64,000 nt of DNA from assembly GCA_965203725.1 (NCBI GenBank), contig CBDBDH010000001.1:496001-560000 (forward strand). The letters are read 5' to 3'. The notes below the pieces were generated by a model. It did not search any database, had not been told where the DNA came from, and saw nothing but the letters and a program-made list of their open reading frames with translations. The stretch's first letter is position 1. Each line of letters starts with the position of its first letter. This document shows, piece after piece, positions 54,161-62,974 of this stretch. The position numbers were made by a program, and so were the translations under genes. The stretch comes from WTFY01 sp965203725 (GTDB lineage: Bacteria > Pseudomonadota > Gammaproteobacteria > UBA4575).

Positions 54161-55078
54161 ATGCCTGAAACCGGAGTTTTTTCGCGCCTGCGCCAGGGCC
54201 TGCAAAAAACCAGGAATGCGCTGACCGGCGGCATCCCCGCGGCGGCCTGGCGGGGCAACAGCGAGGACCTGCTCGATGAACTGGAAGACCGCCTGCTGCT
54301 CGCGGACGTGGGGGTCGACACGACCACCCGGATCATCGATGACCTGAAATCGCGCCTGCGCCGCAGGCGCAGCGGCGACCCCCAGGGCGCGGATGCGCTC
54401 CTGCAGGAAAGCCTCGCGGAGATCATGTCCGCCTGCAACAAGCCCCTGCTGACCCGCGGCGCCAAGCCCTTCACCATGCTCGTGGTCGGCATCAACGGCG
54501 CCGGCAAGACCACCACCATCGGCAAGATCGCGCACCGCCTGACCGGGCAGGACCAGACCGTGATGCTGGCCGCCGGGGATACCTTTCGCGCGGCCGCGGT
54601 CGAACAGCTACAGTCCTGGGGGAAGGAAATCAAGGCGCCCGTGGTGGCGCAGAAAAGCGGGGCGGACAGTGCGGCCGTCGTCTTCGATGCCTACCAGTCC
54701 GCCAAGGCGCGCGGCATCGACGTGCTGATCGCCGATACGGCCGGGCGGCTTCATACCCAGCAGAACCTGATGGACGAACTGCTCAAGATCAAGCGGGCCA
54801 TGCAGAAAATCGACCCCGAGGCCCCGCATGAAATCCTGCTGGTGATCGAAGCCGGCACCGGGCAAAATGCCCTGAAGCAGGCGCTGGGCTTTCACGAGGC
54901 GCTGGGCCTGACCGGCCTGTGCGTGACCAAGCTGGACGGCACGGCCAAGGGCGGCACCGTGATAGCCATCGCAGACAGGCTGGAGATCCCGATTCGCTAT
55001 ATCGGTGTGGGCGAGGGCATCGACGACTTGCGCGTGTTCGATGCCTACCGCTATGCGGAGGCCCTGCTGCACGGCTAG
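54161..55078 (+). CDS. ftsY: Signal recognition particle receptor FtsY
   Basis: FtsY (305 aa) docks the SRP-ribosome complex at the inner membrane. It has the NG GTPase domain: P-loop GINGAGKTTTIGKIAH, DTFRAAAVEQLQSWG, DTAGRLHTQQNLMDEL, and TKLDGTAKGG near the end. The N-terminal acidic A domain of E. coli FtsY is absent; only about 20 residues precede the N domain. It starts the ftsY-ftsE-ftsX-rpoH run. Confidence 0.95.
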   Translation: MPETGVFSRLRQGLQKTRNALTGGIPAAAWRGNSEDLLDELEDRLLLADVGVDTTTRIIDDLKSRLRRRRSGDPQGADALLQESLAEIMSACNKPLLTRGAKPFTMLVVGINGAGKTTTIGKIAHRLTGQDQTVMLAAGDTFRAAAVEQLQSWGKEIKAPVVAQKSGADSAAVVFDAYQSAKARGIDVLIADTAGRLHTQQNLMDELLKIKRAMQKIDPEAPHEILLVIEAGTGQNALKQALGFHEALGLTGLCVTKLDGTAKGGTVIAIADRLEIPIRYIGVGEGIDDLRVFDAYRYAEALLHG

Positions 55079-55104
55079 GCAGGGACGGGGCCAGGCACGG
55101 ACCG

Positions 55105-55776
55105 ATGATAGAACTGCAAAACGTCACCAAACGCTACCCGGGAAACCGCGAAGCCCTGACGCGACTGGACCTCGTACTCGAACGCGGCGAGATGGCCTTT
55201 CTCACCGGACCTTCGGGGGCGGGCAAAAGCACCTTGCTGAAACTGGTCGCGGCCATCGAGCGCCCGACCCGGGGCCGGGTCCTGATCAACCAGAACAACA
55301 TCACGCACATCCCGAAACGCAAGATTCCGAACCTGCGAAGATTCATGGGCATCGTATTCCAGGATCATCACCTGCTGTATGACCGCAGCGTCTTCGACAA
55401 CGTGTCATTGCCGCTGCAGATCGCAGGCTATGCACGCGCCGAGATCAGCCGCCGGGTACGGGCCGCGCTGGACAAGGTGGCGCTGCTGAACAGGGAAAAG
55501 GCCATGCCCATCACCTTGTCCGGGGGAGAACAGCAGCGTGTCGGCATTGCCCGCGCCGTGGTCCACAAGCCGGCCATCCTGCTGGCCGATGAACCGACCG
55601 GCAATCTGGACCCGGGATTGTCGGCCGAGATCATGCAGCTTTTTTCCGAGTTCAACCAGGTGGGTGTCACCGTGCTCATCGCCAGTCATGACCTGGACCT
55701 GATTTCGCGTCTCGGCAAGCGCATCATCCGCCTGCAGGACGGGCAATGCGTCAACGGACAGGCACTGCGGGCCTGA
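55105..55776 (+). CDS. ftsE: Cell division ATP-binding protein FtsE
   Basis: FtsE (223 aa) is the ATPase of the FtsEX complex that controls septal peptidoglycan hydrolases. Motifs: MIELQNVTKRYPGN, Walker A GPSGAGKST, VFQDHHLLYDRSVFDNV, signature LSGGEQQRVGIARA and Walker B ILLADEPTGNLD. ATG 55105 starts the family N-terminus; the open frame upstream lies inside ftsY. It is 26 bp after ftsY. Confidence 0.97.
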   Translation: MIELQNVTKRYPGNREALTRLDLVLERGEMAFLTGPSGAGKSTLLKLVAAIERPTRGRVLINQNNITHIPKRKIPNLRRFMGIVFQDHHLLYDRSVFDNVSLPLQIAGYARAEISRRVRAALDKVALLNREKAMPITLSGGEQQRVGIARAVVHKPAILLADEPTGNLDPGLSAEIMQLFSEFNQVGVTVLIASHDLDLISRLGKRIIRLQDGQCVNGQALRA

Positions 55777-55813
55777 TGACAGGCGATGCGGCGGCACACA
55801 CCTTCACAGCGAC

Positions 55814-56782
55814 ATGCCGGCATCCAGACGTAGACCCTCGCCGAGCCGGCCGAACTCCCTGACGCGCTTTCGCGCACTGGTGCGCGAGCATCTGCGCAGC
55901 CTGGTGTTCAGCCTCGGCAAGCTGTACCGCCACCCGTTCGCATCGACGCTGACCATCCTCGTGATCGCCGTGGCCCTGGCATTGCCGGCCTGCATGTACC
56001 TGTTGCTGGACAACCTGCAGGCGGTTACGGAAAAATGGGACGACTCCGGGCAAATCACGCTGTTCCTGGACGTCGACAGCAGCGAAGCCGAGATCGAAAA
56101 ACTGCGCACGCGCCTGGCCGCGCTCGAGGCGATCGAAAGCATCCGGTACGTGTCCGCCGAGCAGGCCCTGGCGGAGTTTCGCAATTTCAGCAAGCTCGAA
56201 TACCTGATCGAAGGGCTAAAGGAAAACCCGCTGCCGCCCACCCTGACCCTGATCCCGTTTGAACACGCCAAGCAGGCCGGTCACCTCGACCGGCTGGTGC
56301 AGGAACTCGGCGCCTATCCGCAGGTCGAGCAGGTGCAGCTCGACATGCAATGGCTGCAGCGGCTGCAGGCCATCACCGAGGTGGTGCATCGTGCGATCAT
56401 GATGCTGGGCATCACGCTGGCCATCTCCGTGCTGCTGGTGGTCGGCAACAGCATCCGCCTGGACATCGAGAACCGGCGCGAGGAAATCGAGGTCGCCAAG
56501 CTGATCGGTGCGACCAACCGCTTCGTGCGCAGGCCCTTTTTGTACGGCGGCATGTGGTATGGCCTGCTGGGCGGCGCCCTGGCGCTGGTGCTGGTGCTGC
56601 TCGTGATGTACGTGATCGAAGCGCCTGCACAACACCTGATCGGGCTGTACAACAGCAATTTCGAGCTGGTTTTTCCGGACCTCGGCCAGGGCCTGGCGCT
56701 GGTCGCGACCAGCATCGTGCTGGGCCTGCTGGGCTCATGGCTCGCGGTCGGACGCCATATCGTGCGGATCGAGCCCAGCTGA
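55814..56782 (+). CDS. ftsX: Cell division protein FtsX
   Basis: FtsX (322 aa) is the membrane partner of FtsE. One helix lies near the start (ASTLTILVIAVALALPACMYL), then a periplasmic loop (about residues 75-175), then three C-terminal helices with ENRREEIEVAKLIGATNRFV, the FtsX/MacB signature, between the first two. It lies 37 bp after ftsE. A 223-bp gap holding the rpoH promoter follows. Confidence 0.95.
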   Translation: MPASRRRPSPSRPNSLTRFRALVREHLRSLVFSLGKLYRHPFASTLTILVIAVALALPACMYLLLDNLQAVTEKWDDSGQITLFLDVDSSEAEIEKLRTRLAALEAIESIRYVSAEQALAEFRNFSKLEYLIEGLKENPLPPTLTLIPFEHAKQAGHLDRLVQELGAYPQVEQVQLDMQWLQRLQAITEVVHRAIMMLGITLAISVLLVVGNSIRLDIENRREEIEVAKLIGATNRFVRRPFLYGGMWYGLLGGALALVLVLLVMYVIEAPAQHLIGLYNSNFELVFPDLGQGLALVATSIVLGLLGSWLAVGRHIVRIEPS

Positions 56783-56909
56783 ACCTCCGCACCCCCGACG
56801 GGTGCCGTCGCCCACACCGGGCGGCGAATCCGGCCGCGGGAGCTCTCCGGAATATCCCGCAGCATGCTGGCAGAACTGCAGCCATGATAATCTAAGCTGT
56901 TGATTTTAA

Positions 56910-56959
56910 AGTGCTAAAAGTATTAGCACTCTATATAAAAGAGTGCTAATATTAGCACT
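56910..56959 (+). promoter_or_regulatory. CIRCE cluster with four half-sites over the rpoH promoter region
   Basis: A perfect CIRCE (TTAGCACTC 56923-56931, nine bases, GAGTGCTAA 56941-56949) is flanked by two extra half-sites: AGTGCTAA at 56910-56917 and TTAGCACT at 56952-56959. A candidate promoter lies inside: TTAGCA (56923-56928), 18 bp, TAATAT (56947-56952) with an extended -10 TGC. HrcA bound here would block rpoH transcription. Confidence 0.92.
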
Positions 56960-57005
56960 GAGGAAAATAGAACCGAATACTCCAACAGGGGAGAACCCGA
57001 GAATC

Positions 57006-57869
57006 GTGGCGACATCCATACAACCCTTGCAAGCTTCGACGGCGATATCCACGGCGAACCTGGACAGCTATATCGCCTCGACGCTGCAGATCCCGGTGCT
57101 GAGCGTGGAAGAGGAACACGCCCTGGCGCTGCGCCTGTATGAAGACCATGATCTGGATGCGGCGCGTACCCTGATCATTCACAACCTGCGGTTCGTGATC
57201 CACGTGGCGCGCGGCTACCTGGGATACGGCCTGCCGCTGGCCGACCTGGTCCAGGAAGGCAATGTCGGGCTGATGAAGGCCGTCAACCGCTTCGACCCGC
57301 ACAAGGGGGTCCGCCTGGTCTCGTTTGCGGTGCACTGGATTCGTGCCGAGATCCATGAGTTCGTGCTGCGCAACTGGCGCATCGTCAAGGTTGCCACCAC
57401 CAAGGCCCAGCGCAAGCTGTTCTTTAACCTGCGCAACTCCAAGAAGCGCCTGGCCTGGCTGAACCAGGAGGAAGTCGACACGGTCGCCAGGGAGCTGGGC
57501 GTCAAGCGCAGCGATGTGGTGGAGATGGAAAAGCGGCTCAGCAATCACGATCTCGGTTTTGACCAGGAACACGATGATCACGGCGAGGAGTCCGGCCACT
57601 TCGCACCGGCGGCCTACCTGAGCCACGAAGAAGACAACCCGGAACAGCAGGCGGAAGTCGAGGACTGGGAATCCCACCAGGCCCGGCAATTGCAAGCCGC
57701 ACTGGGCGTACTGGACGAGCGCAGCCGGGACATCATCGCGCAACGCTGGCTGGGCGAGAAACGGGCCACCCTGCAGGAACTTGCCACCAGGTACAAGGTT
57801 TCGGCCGAGCGCATACGCCAGTTGGAGAGCAACGCCATCGAGGCGCTCAGGGCTGCGGTCGTCAGCTGA
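57006..57869 (+). CDS. rpoH: RNA polymerase heat-shock sigma factor RpoH (sigma-32)
   Basis: RpoH (287 aa) directs transcription of chaperone and protease genes. Region 2 contains LIIHNLRFVIHVARGYLGYG, LADLVQEGNVGLMKAV and VRLVSFAVHWIRAEIHEFVL. The RpoH box NWRIVKVATTKAQRKLFFNL and a C-terminal region 4 helix-turn-helix (LATRYKVSAERIRQLESNA) follow. GTG 57006 (MATSIQPLQAS) with GGGGAG upstream is the likely start. The longer frame from 56943 would begin inside the CIRCE cluster and is rejected. It follows ftsYEX as in E. coli. Confidence 0.96.
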   Translation: MATSIQPLQASTAISTANLDSYIASTLQIPVLSVEEEHALALRLYEDHDLDAARTLIIHNLRFVIHVARGYLGYGLPLADLVQEGNVGLMKAVNRFDPHKGVRLVSFAVHWIRAEIHEFVLRNWRIVKVATTKAQRKLFFNLRNSKKRLAWLNQEEVDTVARELGVKRSDVVEMEKRLSNHDLGFDQEHDDHGEESGHFAPAAYLSHEEDNPEQQAEVEDWESHQARQLQAALGVLDERSRDIIAQRWLGEKRATLQELATRYKVSAERIRQLESNAIEALRAAVVS

Positions 57870-57878
57870 TCACAGGCG

Positions 57879-58901
57879 TTACCACCGCGTCTCGCTGCGG
57901 GCGAGATACACCAGGGCTACCACACTGAGCAGCAGCAATGCGGCCCCGCCGTTGTGCATGACGGCCACCGCGATCGGCAGGTGCAAGACGATATTCGATA
58001 CCCCCAGGGTCAACTGGATCAGCAGTAACAGCAGCGTCACCGCGCTGGCGATACGCAAGGAGACCGTGGCGCTGCTCGTGGCCAGCAGCCAGACCAGCAG
58101 CACCGCCCAGTAGGCGGCCACCACGACGGCCATGTACCGGTGGCTCAGGTGAATGGCCGTGCGTGCCGGGTTGTCCAGCACCCCGAACTCATAATTGGTG
58201 CCGATGCCCCGCCAGAACACGAAACCTTCCCTGAAATCCATGGGCGGCCACCACTGTCCCTGGCAGGTTGGAAAATCAGTACAGGCCAACGCAGCGTAAT
58301 TGGCGCTGGTCCAGCCGCCGAGAATGATCTGACCGATCAGCAACAGCAACCCGATCACCAGGAGCGACAGGACCGCAGGGTCGAGGCGCTGGCGGTAGAT
58401 CAGCCGTTCGGTACCGATCGCCAGGTACGTCCACCACAGGAGCGACAACACGGCGAAGCCCCCGATCAGATGCAGCATGACGATCACCGGCTTGAGCAAC
58501 AGGGTCACCGTCCACATGCCGAGCAGGGACTGAAAAATCACCAAGAAGACCAGGAACACCGGCAAGACGACGGGCTGTCCGGGGTCCTTGCGGTTGCGCA
58601 GGGCCATGGCGGCGAGAAATACGATCAGGATGCCGAGTACACCCGCAGCGTAACGGTGAATCATCTCTTTCCAGGCCTTGTCCGCTTCCACTGCACGCTC
58701 AGGGAAGGCCTGGTTGGCCTGCAGGATTTCCTGGGTCGATTCCGGAACACCCAGCAGGTGGCCGTAACATCCCGGCCAGTCCGGACAGCCAAGCCCGGCA
58801 TCGGAAAGACGCACATAGGCTCCCAGCACCACCACCACCAAGGCCAGTGCGCAACTGACCAGGGCCAGGGTGCGAAACCGGTTTATGCGCTTAATGTCCA
58901 T
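57879..58901 (-). CDS. ctaA: Heme A synthase (COX15/CtaA)
   Basis: This 340-aa membrane protein oxidises haem O to haem A for aa3-type oxidases. It has about eight helices with the histidines of the family in EMIHRYAAGVLG, IVMLHLIGGFAV, AIHLSHRYMAVVVAAY and AVMHNGGAALLLL. The periplasmic loop GLGCPDWPGCYGHLLG is typical of the type 2 enzymes. ATG 58901 (MDIKRINRF, with GGGACAG upstream) is preferred over 58919. No oxidase genes are in the window. Confidence 0.92.
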   Translation of the reverse strand: MDIKRINRFRTLALVSCALALVVVVLGAYVRLSDAGLGCPDWPGCYGHLLGVPESTQEILQANQAFPERAVEADKAWKEMIHRYAAGVLGILIVFLAAMALRNRKDPGQPVVLPVFLVFLVIFQSLLGMWTVTLLLKPVIVMLHLIGGFAVLSLLWWTYLAIGTERLIYRQRLDPAVLSLLVIGLLLLIGQIILGGWTSANYAALACTDFPTCQGQWWPPMDFREGFVFWRGIGTNYEFGVLDNPARTAIHLSHRYMAVVVAAYWAVLLVWLLATSSATVSLRIASAVTLLLLLIQLTLGVSNIVLHLPIAVAVMHNGGAALLLLSVVALVYLARSETRW

Positions 58902-58986
58902 CTGTCCCGTAACACTCATGCATGATGTCGTGGCGGTATTTTCCTTCGTCCAGTGTCCACAGCGGACAAGCTGCTCTTGCAGGCGC

Positions 58987-59874
58987 CTACCGCTTCCTGC
59001 CTTGCAGGTGCTCGACCGGCACCCTGATCTCGCGCTCGTCCGCAGCTTCAGGAACCGGGTTCGCCGACTTGCGGGCATAGCCGTAAATCACTTCGTAGCT
59101 TGCCGGCAGCATGCCGTTGTCCTGGCGGTAATCCTCGTAGGCCTGCATCAGCGAGTTGTATTTCTGTCGGCCCATCAACCCCGAAGCCGTGGGTTGAGCG
59201 GAACCGAATTTTCCACGGCTGCCGGTGTTTTTCAGATCCTGCAGCAGCTGCGACAGGGATTGATATTGAATATCGATCATCTCCATGTCAACGACCGGGT
59301 CCGCGAAATGTTCTGCCAGCAGCAGATCGCCGATGTGGTGCATGTCCACGAACTCGTGCACATGCCGGTAATCGTCCAGCCCTGCAAAACTGTCGCGCAA
59401 CTGGTGCAGGGTATCGGGTCCGAACGTGGAAAATATCAGCACACCGTCGATGCGCAGTACGCGCATGCATTCTGAAAATACCCGTGACAGGTCCACACAC
59501 CACTGAAATGTCGAAGAAGAAAAAATCAGGTCGACCGAGCCGTCGGCAAAGGGCAGCTGTTCGGCATCATTGCACACCAGTGCACCGGTGCACCCGGCAT
59601 CCTGATGCCGGCGGCACCACAACAGCATGGGCAGGGCCAGATCACAGGCCACCATGGAGCTGTTCGGAAAACGTGCTGCCAGGCCCTTCAGGCTGCGGCC
59701 GGTTGCGGTACCGATGTCAAGCACAAGCCGGGGCTGCAGCTTGAGCATGTCCACGCGTTCAAGGGTACGTTCACAAACCTCGTGTTGCAGTACCGCAGCG
59801 GAATCGTAACTGGCGGCGGCCTTCGCGAAATCATCGCGTACACGCCGCTTTCTTATGTCCGCATGCTCACTCAC
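58987..59874 (-). CDS. bioC: Malonyl-ACP O-methyltransferase BioC
   Basis: BioC (295 aa) methylates malonyl-ACP to start pimelate synthesis for biotin. It has the SAM-binding LVLDIGTATGRSLKGLAARF, the typical N-terminal RRVRDDFAKAAASYDSAAVL and FADGSVDLIFSSSTFQWC. It overlaps bioH by 8 bp and is transcribed with it. Other biotin genes are elsewhere. Confidence 0.93.
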   Translation of the reverse strand: MSEHADIRKRRVRDDFAKAAASYDSAAVLQHEVCERTLERVDMLKLQPRLVLDIGTATGRSLKGLAARFPNSSMVACDLALPMLLWCRRHQDAGCTGALVCNDAEQLPFADGSVDLIFSSSTFQWCVDLSRVFSECMRVLRIDGVLIFSTFGPDTLHQLRDSFAGLDDYRHVHEFVDMHHIGDLLLAEHFADPVVDMEMIDIQYQSLSQLLQDLKNTGSRGKFGSAQPTASGLMGRQKYNSLMQAYEDYRQDNGMLPASYEVIYGYARKSANPVPEAADEREIRVPVEHLQGRKR

Positions 59875-60637
59875 GGAGTTTCCTTGCCCCCACCCATCTC
59901 AGAAACTGTGCCGGATGTGAAACAAACGGGGCATGCCCGGCCCGCGCGATGCGCTCGACTCGCGCCTGCGGCCACATCCGACCCGTAGCCTCGGCGGCCT
60001 CGACGGGCAGCACCCGGTCCTGCTCGCCGTGCAGCACATCGATGCGCAACTGCGAGAGCCTGCGGTCTGTGCGCAAATCGACCCGTTCCAGCCAGTCCAG
60101 ACCCCAGGCGATACTCCCGGCAGGGTCCGGCGCAGCGGACAGGGCCCTGCGCAATGCCAAAAGCGTGGTTTTCGCACGTTCGCTGTTGACGGTCTGCAGC
60201 GAACAGAATCTTTGCAGGGTCTGGCGGGGCGCCTGTGCAAACCGGCGTGAAAAATCCCGCAGTGCCGCAGGCGCCATGGCATGGGGCCAGTCCTGCGTCG
60301 CGGTGAACCTCGGTGCGCTGGAGACCAGCATCACACGCTCGACCCGATCCGGGTGCCGGCTGGCATACAGCAAGGCCCACAGCCCCCCCAGGGACCAGCC
60401 CAGGAGACTGGCCGCAGGCGGCAACACCTCGCCAAGCAACTGTATACCCCGCTCGGCGCTGCCATCCCAGGGCATGGCGTGACTGTGTCCGTGCCCCGGC
60501 AGATCGATGCACCAGACCCGGTGCCGCAGGCCCAGTTCATCGACCACCTCGTGCCAGATTTTCGAACTCGATCCCCATCCATGTAACAATACAAGATTCG
60601 GACCCTGGCCGGATTTTGAACAATACAGCTTAGACAC
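59867..60637 (-). CDS. bioH: Pimeloyl-ACP methyl ester carboxylesterase BioH
   Basis: BioH (256 aa) is an alpha/beta hydrolase that removes the methyl group added by BioC once pimeloyl-ACP is made. It has VLLHGWGSSSKIWHEVV, the nucleophile elbow LLGWSLGGLWAL, the Asp region HGEQDRVLP and the catalytic His in RAGHAPFVSHP. The start is GTG 60637, matching the family N-terminus. It lies only 10 bp from the divergent plsY start. Confidence 0.92.
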   Translation of the reverse strand: MSKLYCSKSGQGPNLVLLHGWGSSSKIWHEVVDELGLRHRVWCIDLPGHGHSHAMPWDGSAERGIQLLGEVLPPAASLLGWSLGGLWALLYASRHPDRVERVMLVSSAPRFTATQDWPHAMAPAALRDFSRRFAQAPRQTLQRFCSLQTVNSERAKTTLLALRRALSAAPDPAGSIAWGLDWLERVDLRTDRRLSQLRIDVLHGEQDRVLPVEAAEATGRMWPQARVERIARAGHAPFVSHPAQFLRWVGARKLRE

Positions 60638-60647
60638 GGTACCTCGG

Positions 60648-61250
60648 ATGGGCGTAATCCTTCTTCAGATCGCAGCGGTCATTGCGGCCTACCTGCTGGG
60701 CTCGATCAACAGTGCGGTCCTGTCCAGCAAGGCCCTGCACCTGACTGACCCGCGCACCGCCGGCTCCGGCAACCCCGGCGCCACCAACGTACTGCGCGTG
60801 GGCAACAAGTCCGCCGCGGCGATCACGCTGCTGGGCGACCTCCTGAAAGGCTATCTCCCGGTCCTGCTGACCGCCGTGCTCACGGACGACCCGCGGCTGG
60901 TGGCGGGCGTCGGTCTGGCGGCACTGCTGGGTCATATCTTCCCGGTCTATTATCACTTTCGCGGCGGCAAAGGGGTAGCGACCACATTGGGTGTCCTGCT
61001 GGCCATGGACTGGCTTCTCGGCATGTTCTGGGCCCTGGTCTGGCTGGCCACGGCCCTGCTGTTGCGGTATTCCTCCGTGGCCGCGCTGACCGCCATGACG
61101 GCCACCCTGGTCCTCGCGCTGGTCACCCCGTCCGAACAGATGTGGACCGCCGGTGTCCTCGTGATCATCACGGCCCTGGTCTTCTGGCGGCACACCAGCA
61201 ACATCCGTGACCTGCTTGCAGGAAAGGAAGTCCGGCTGGATGAGGATTAG
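60648..61250 (+). CDS. plsY: Acyl-phosphate glycerol-3-phosphate acyltransferase PlsY
   Basis: PlsY (200 aa) makes lysophosphatidic acid in the inner membrane. Motifs: AYLLGSINSAVLSSKAL, DPRTAGSGNPGATNVLR, GHIFPVYYHFRGGKGVATTL and the C-terminal RHTSNIRDLLAGKE. ATG 60648 gives the family start; the open frame upstream is inside bioH. It converges with tsaD, with the stops adjacent, the standard plsY/tsaD neighbourhood. Confidence 0.96.
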   Translation: MGVILLQIAAVIAAYLLGSINSAVLSSKALHLTDPRTAGSGNPGATNVLRVGNKSAAAITLLGDLLKGYLPVLLTAVLTDDPRLVAGVGLAALLGHIFPVYYHFRGGKGVATTLGVLLAMDWLLGMFWALVWLATALLLRYSSVAALTAMTATLVLALVTPSEQMWTAGVLVIITALVFWRHTSNIRDLLAGKEVRLDED

Positions 61251-62261
61251 TCAGACCTCCTCGAGCGCCCAGCGCGGCTGAACCCGGATCGAGAGCGGCT
61301 CCCGGCTGCCGCTTTGCAGCCTCAACAGGCCGAGCTGTGCGACCATGGCGGCATTGTCCGTGCAGAATTCGGGGGCCGGAAAGATCACCTTCACATCCTG
61401 CTCGCCGAGCTGCTGCACCAGCTGCTGGCGAAGCTTCTGGTTCGCACCGACTCCACCGGCGACGACCAGCGTCCTGGCACCCGTATGCCCGATGGCGCGT
61501 GCGGACTTGATTCTCAGGGTGTCCACGACCGCATCCTCGAAGGCCCGCGCCACGTCGGCGCGGTCCTGGGGGCCCGGCTCGGCAAGGCCTTTCAGGGTGT
61601 TCAGCACGTGGGTTTTCAGCCCGCTGAAACTGAAATCGAGCCCTGCGCGGTTCACCATCGGGCGGGGAAACACGAACCGTTCCGGGTTCCCCTGCCGGGC
61701 CAGCCGCTGTATCTGCGGTCCGCCCGGGTAGCCGAGACCCAGCATCAGCGCCACCTTGTCGAAGGCCTCGCCGACGGCATCATCAACGCTCTCGCCCAGC
61801 ACCTTGTAGCGTGCGACCGAGCGGACCTCGACCAGCAGGGTGTGGCCTCCCGAGACCAGCAGCGCCACGTACGGGCAGACGGGGGCGGCATCCTCCAGCA
61901 GGGGGGCCAGCAGGTGGGCCTCCATGTGATGCACCGCCACGGCCGGCTTGCCGAGTGCAAAGGCCAGGCTGCGGCCGAGCCCGGCGCCCACCATCAGGGC
62001 CCCCATCAGTCCCGGCCCCGAGGTATAGGCGATGGCGTCGATATCCTCGCCCAGAGACAGCTGCGCCGTGCGCATGGCGGTCTGGACCAAGGGGCCGAGC
62101 TTTCGAATATGGTCGCGCGAGGCCAGCTCCGGGACCACGCCCCCGTATTCGCTGTGCAGGGCCGACTGCGAGTACAGGTGGTGCGCCAGCAGCCCCCGGC
62201 GTTCGCAGATCACGGCAACGGCGGTTTCGTCGCAGGAGGTTTCAATGCCCAGTACTCGCAT
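61251..62261 (-). CDS. tsaD: tRNA N6-adenosine threonylcarbamoyltransferase TsaD
   Basis: TsaD (336 aa) transfers the threonylcarbamoyl group to A37 of ANN-decoding tRNAs. It begins MRVLGIETSCDETAVAV and has HSEYGGVVPELASRDHIRK, the metal-binding HHMEAHLLAP, LLVSGGHTLLV and VVAGGVGANQKLRQ. ATG 62261 is the family start; the open frame extends to 62321 without conservation. It is divergent from rpsU. Confidence 0.97.
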   Translation of the reverse strand: MRVLGIETSCDETAVAVICERRGLLAHHLYSQSALHSEYGGVVPELASRDHIRKLGPLVQTAMRTAQLSLGEDIDAIAYTSGPGLMGALMVGAGLGRSLAFALGKPAVAVHHMEAHLLAPLLEDAAPVCPYVALLVSGGHTLLVEVRSVARYKVLGESVDDAVGEAFDKVALMLGLGYPGGPQIQRLARQGNPERFVFPRPMVNRAGLDFSFSGLKTHVLNTLKGLAEPGPQDRADVARAFEDAVVDTLRIKSARAIGHTGARTLVVAGGVGANQKLRQQLVQQLGEQDVKVIFPAPEFCTDNAAMVAQLGLLRLQSGSREPLSIRVQPRWALEEV

Positions 62262-62646
62262 GCAGGCGCCCCGGTATGGTTCGTTCGGCAAACATAGCAT
62301 GGATTTTTGCCGGGCGATCACTGAACCTGCGAAGCAGGCGTGAAAGAATACGGTTCACTTCGCCCAATCGGGTTTGCAGTCCGTCTCGCGCGTCATTAGC
62401 CTGCGGGTCATGAGGCGAATCGTGGCTCTTCTGAAGCAACTGCTTTCACTTGCTTTCGAAACTCTGATCAGGTGGTTCTCCTGGCGATTATCCTGCTCGG
62501 CATCTTCATGTTCCTTGCAACTCTGCCAAATCCCTGAGGCAACCGAATCCATTGTTTCTGCTCAAAATATATTTGAAATATAGGAACCTGCCGGTATAAT
62601 CGCGGTTCTTTTTGGTTTGAGCATCCCAGGATCAGGACAGTATTGA
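62262..62646. other. Divergent intergenic region between tsaD and rpsU
   Basis: These 385 bp contain no gene I can support. Short frames (62374-62583 plus; 62552-62355 minus) overlap each other and match nothing known. The last 70 bases hold the rpsU promoter. The tsaD promoter must lie in the left part, but no good match was found. Confidence 0.5.
62573..62600 (+). promoter_or_regulatory. Sigma-70 promoter of rpsU
   Basis: TTGAAA (62573-62578) and a perfect TATAAT (62595-62600) are 16 bp apart, 46 bp upstream of the rpsU start, in an AT-rich stretch. Confidence 0.8.
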
Positions 62647-62862
62647 ATGCCCGGTGTACGCGTAAAAGAAAATGAACCGTTCGACTTTGCCTTGCGGCGA
62701 TTTCGACGCTCCTGCGAAAAAGCGGGCATCATTACCGAAGTACGCAGACGCGAATACTATGAAAAGCCGACCGAGGTGCGCAAACGCAAGGCGGCCGCAG
62801 CCGTCAAACGCAACCTGAAGCGCGTGGCGCGAACCAGCCTGCGCCGCCGCCGGCTCTACTGA
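62647..62862 (+). CDS. rpsU: 30S ribosomal protein S21
   Basis: S21 (71 aa) begins MPGVRVKENEPFDFALRRFR and ends RTSLRRRRLY, the gammaproteobacterial form. It usually starts the rpsU-dnaG-rpoD operon; here hemE follows after 112 bp instead. Confidence 0.98.
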   Translation: MPGVRVKENEPFDFALRRFRRSCEKAGIITEVRRREYYEKPTEVRKRKAAAAVKRNLKRVARTSLRRRRLY

Positions 62863-62974
62863 ATCCCCTCCGGCCTGCCACCCGGGTGAACGGCCCGAAG
62901 TGCGGGCATGCCGAGGCGTGCAAGCGGGTCCGCTCTGGTGATAAATCCCTGTTTGCCGCTATACTCGATGCGCT

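Noticed and set aside
56943..57005. Upstream extension of rpoH from ATG 56943
   Set aside because: It would begin within the CIRCE operator and add 21 unconserved residues; GTG 57006 has a ribosome-binding site.
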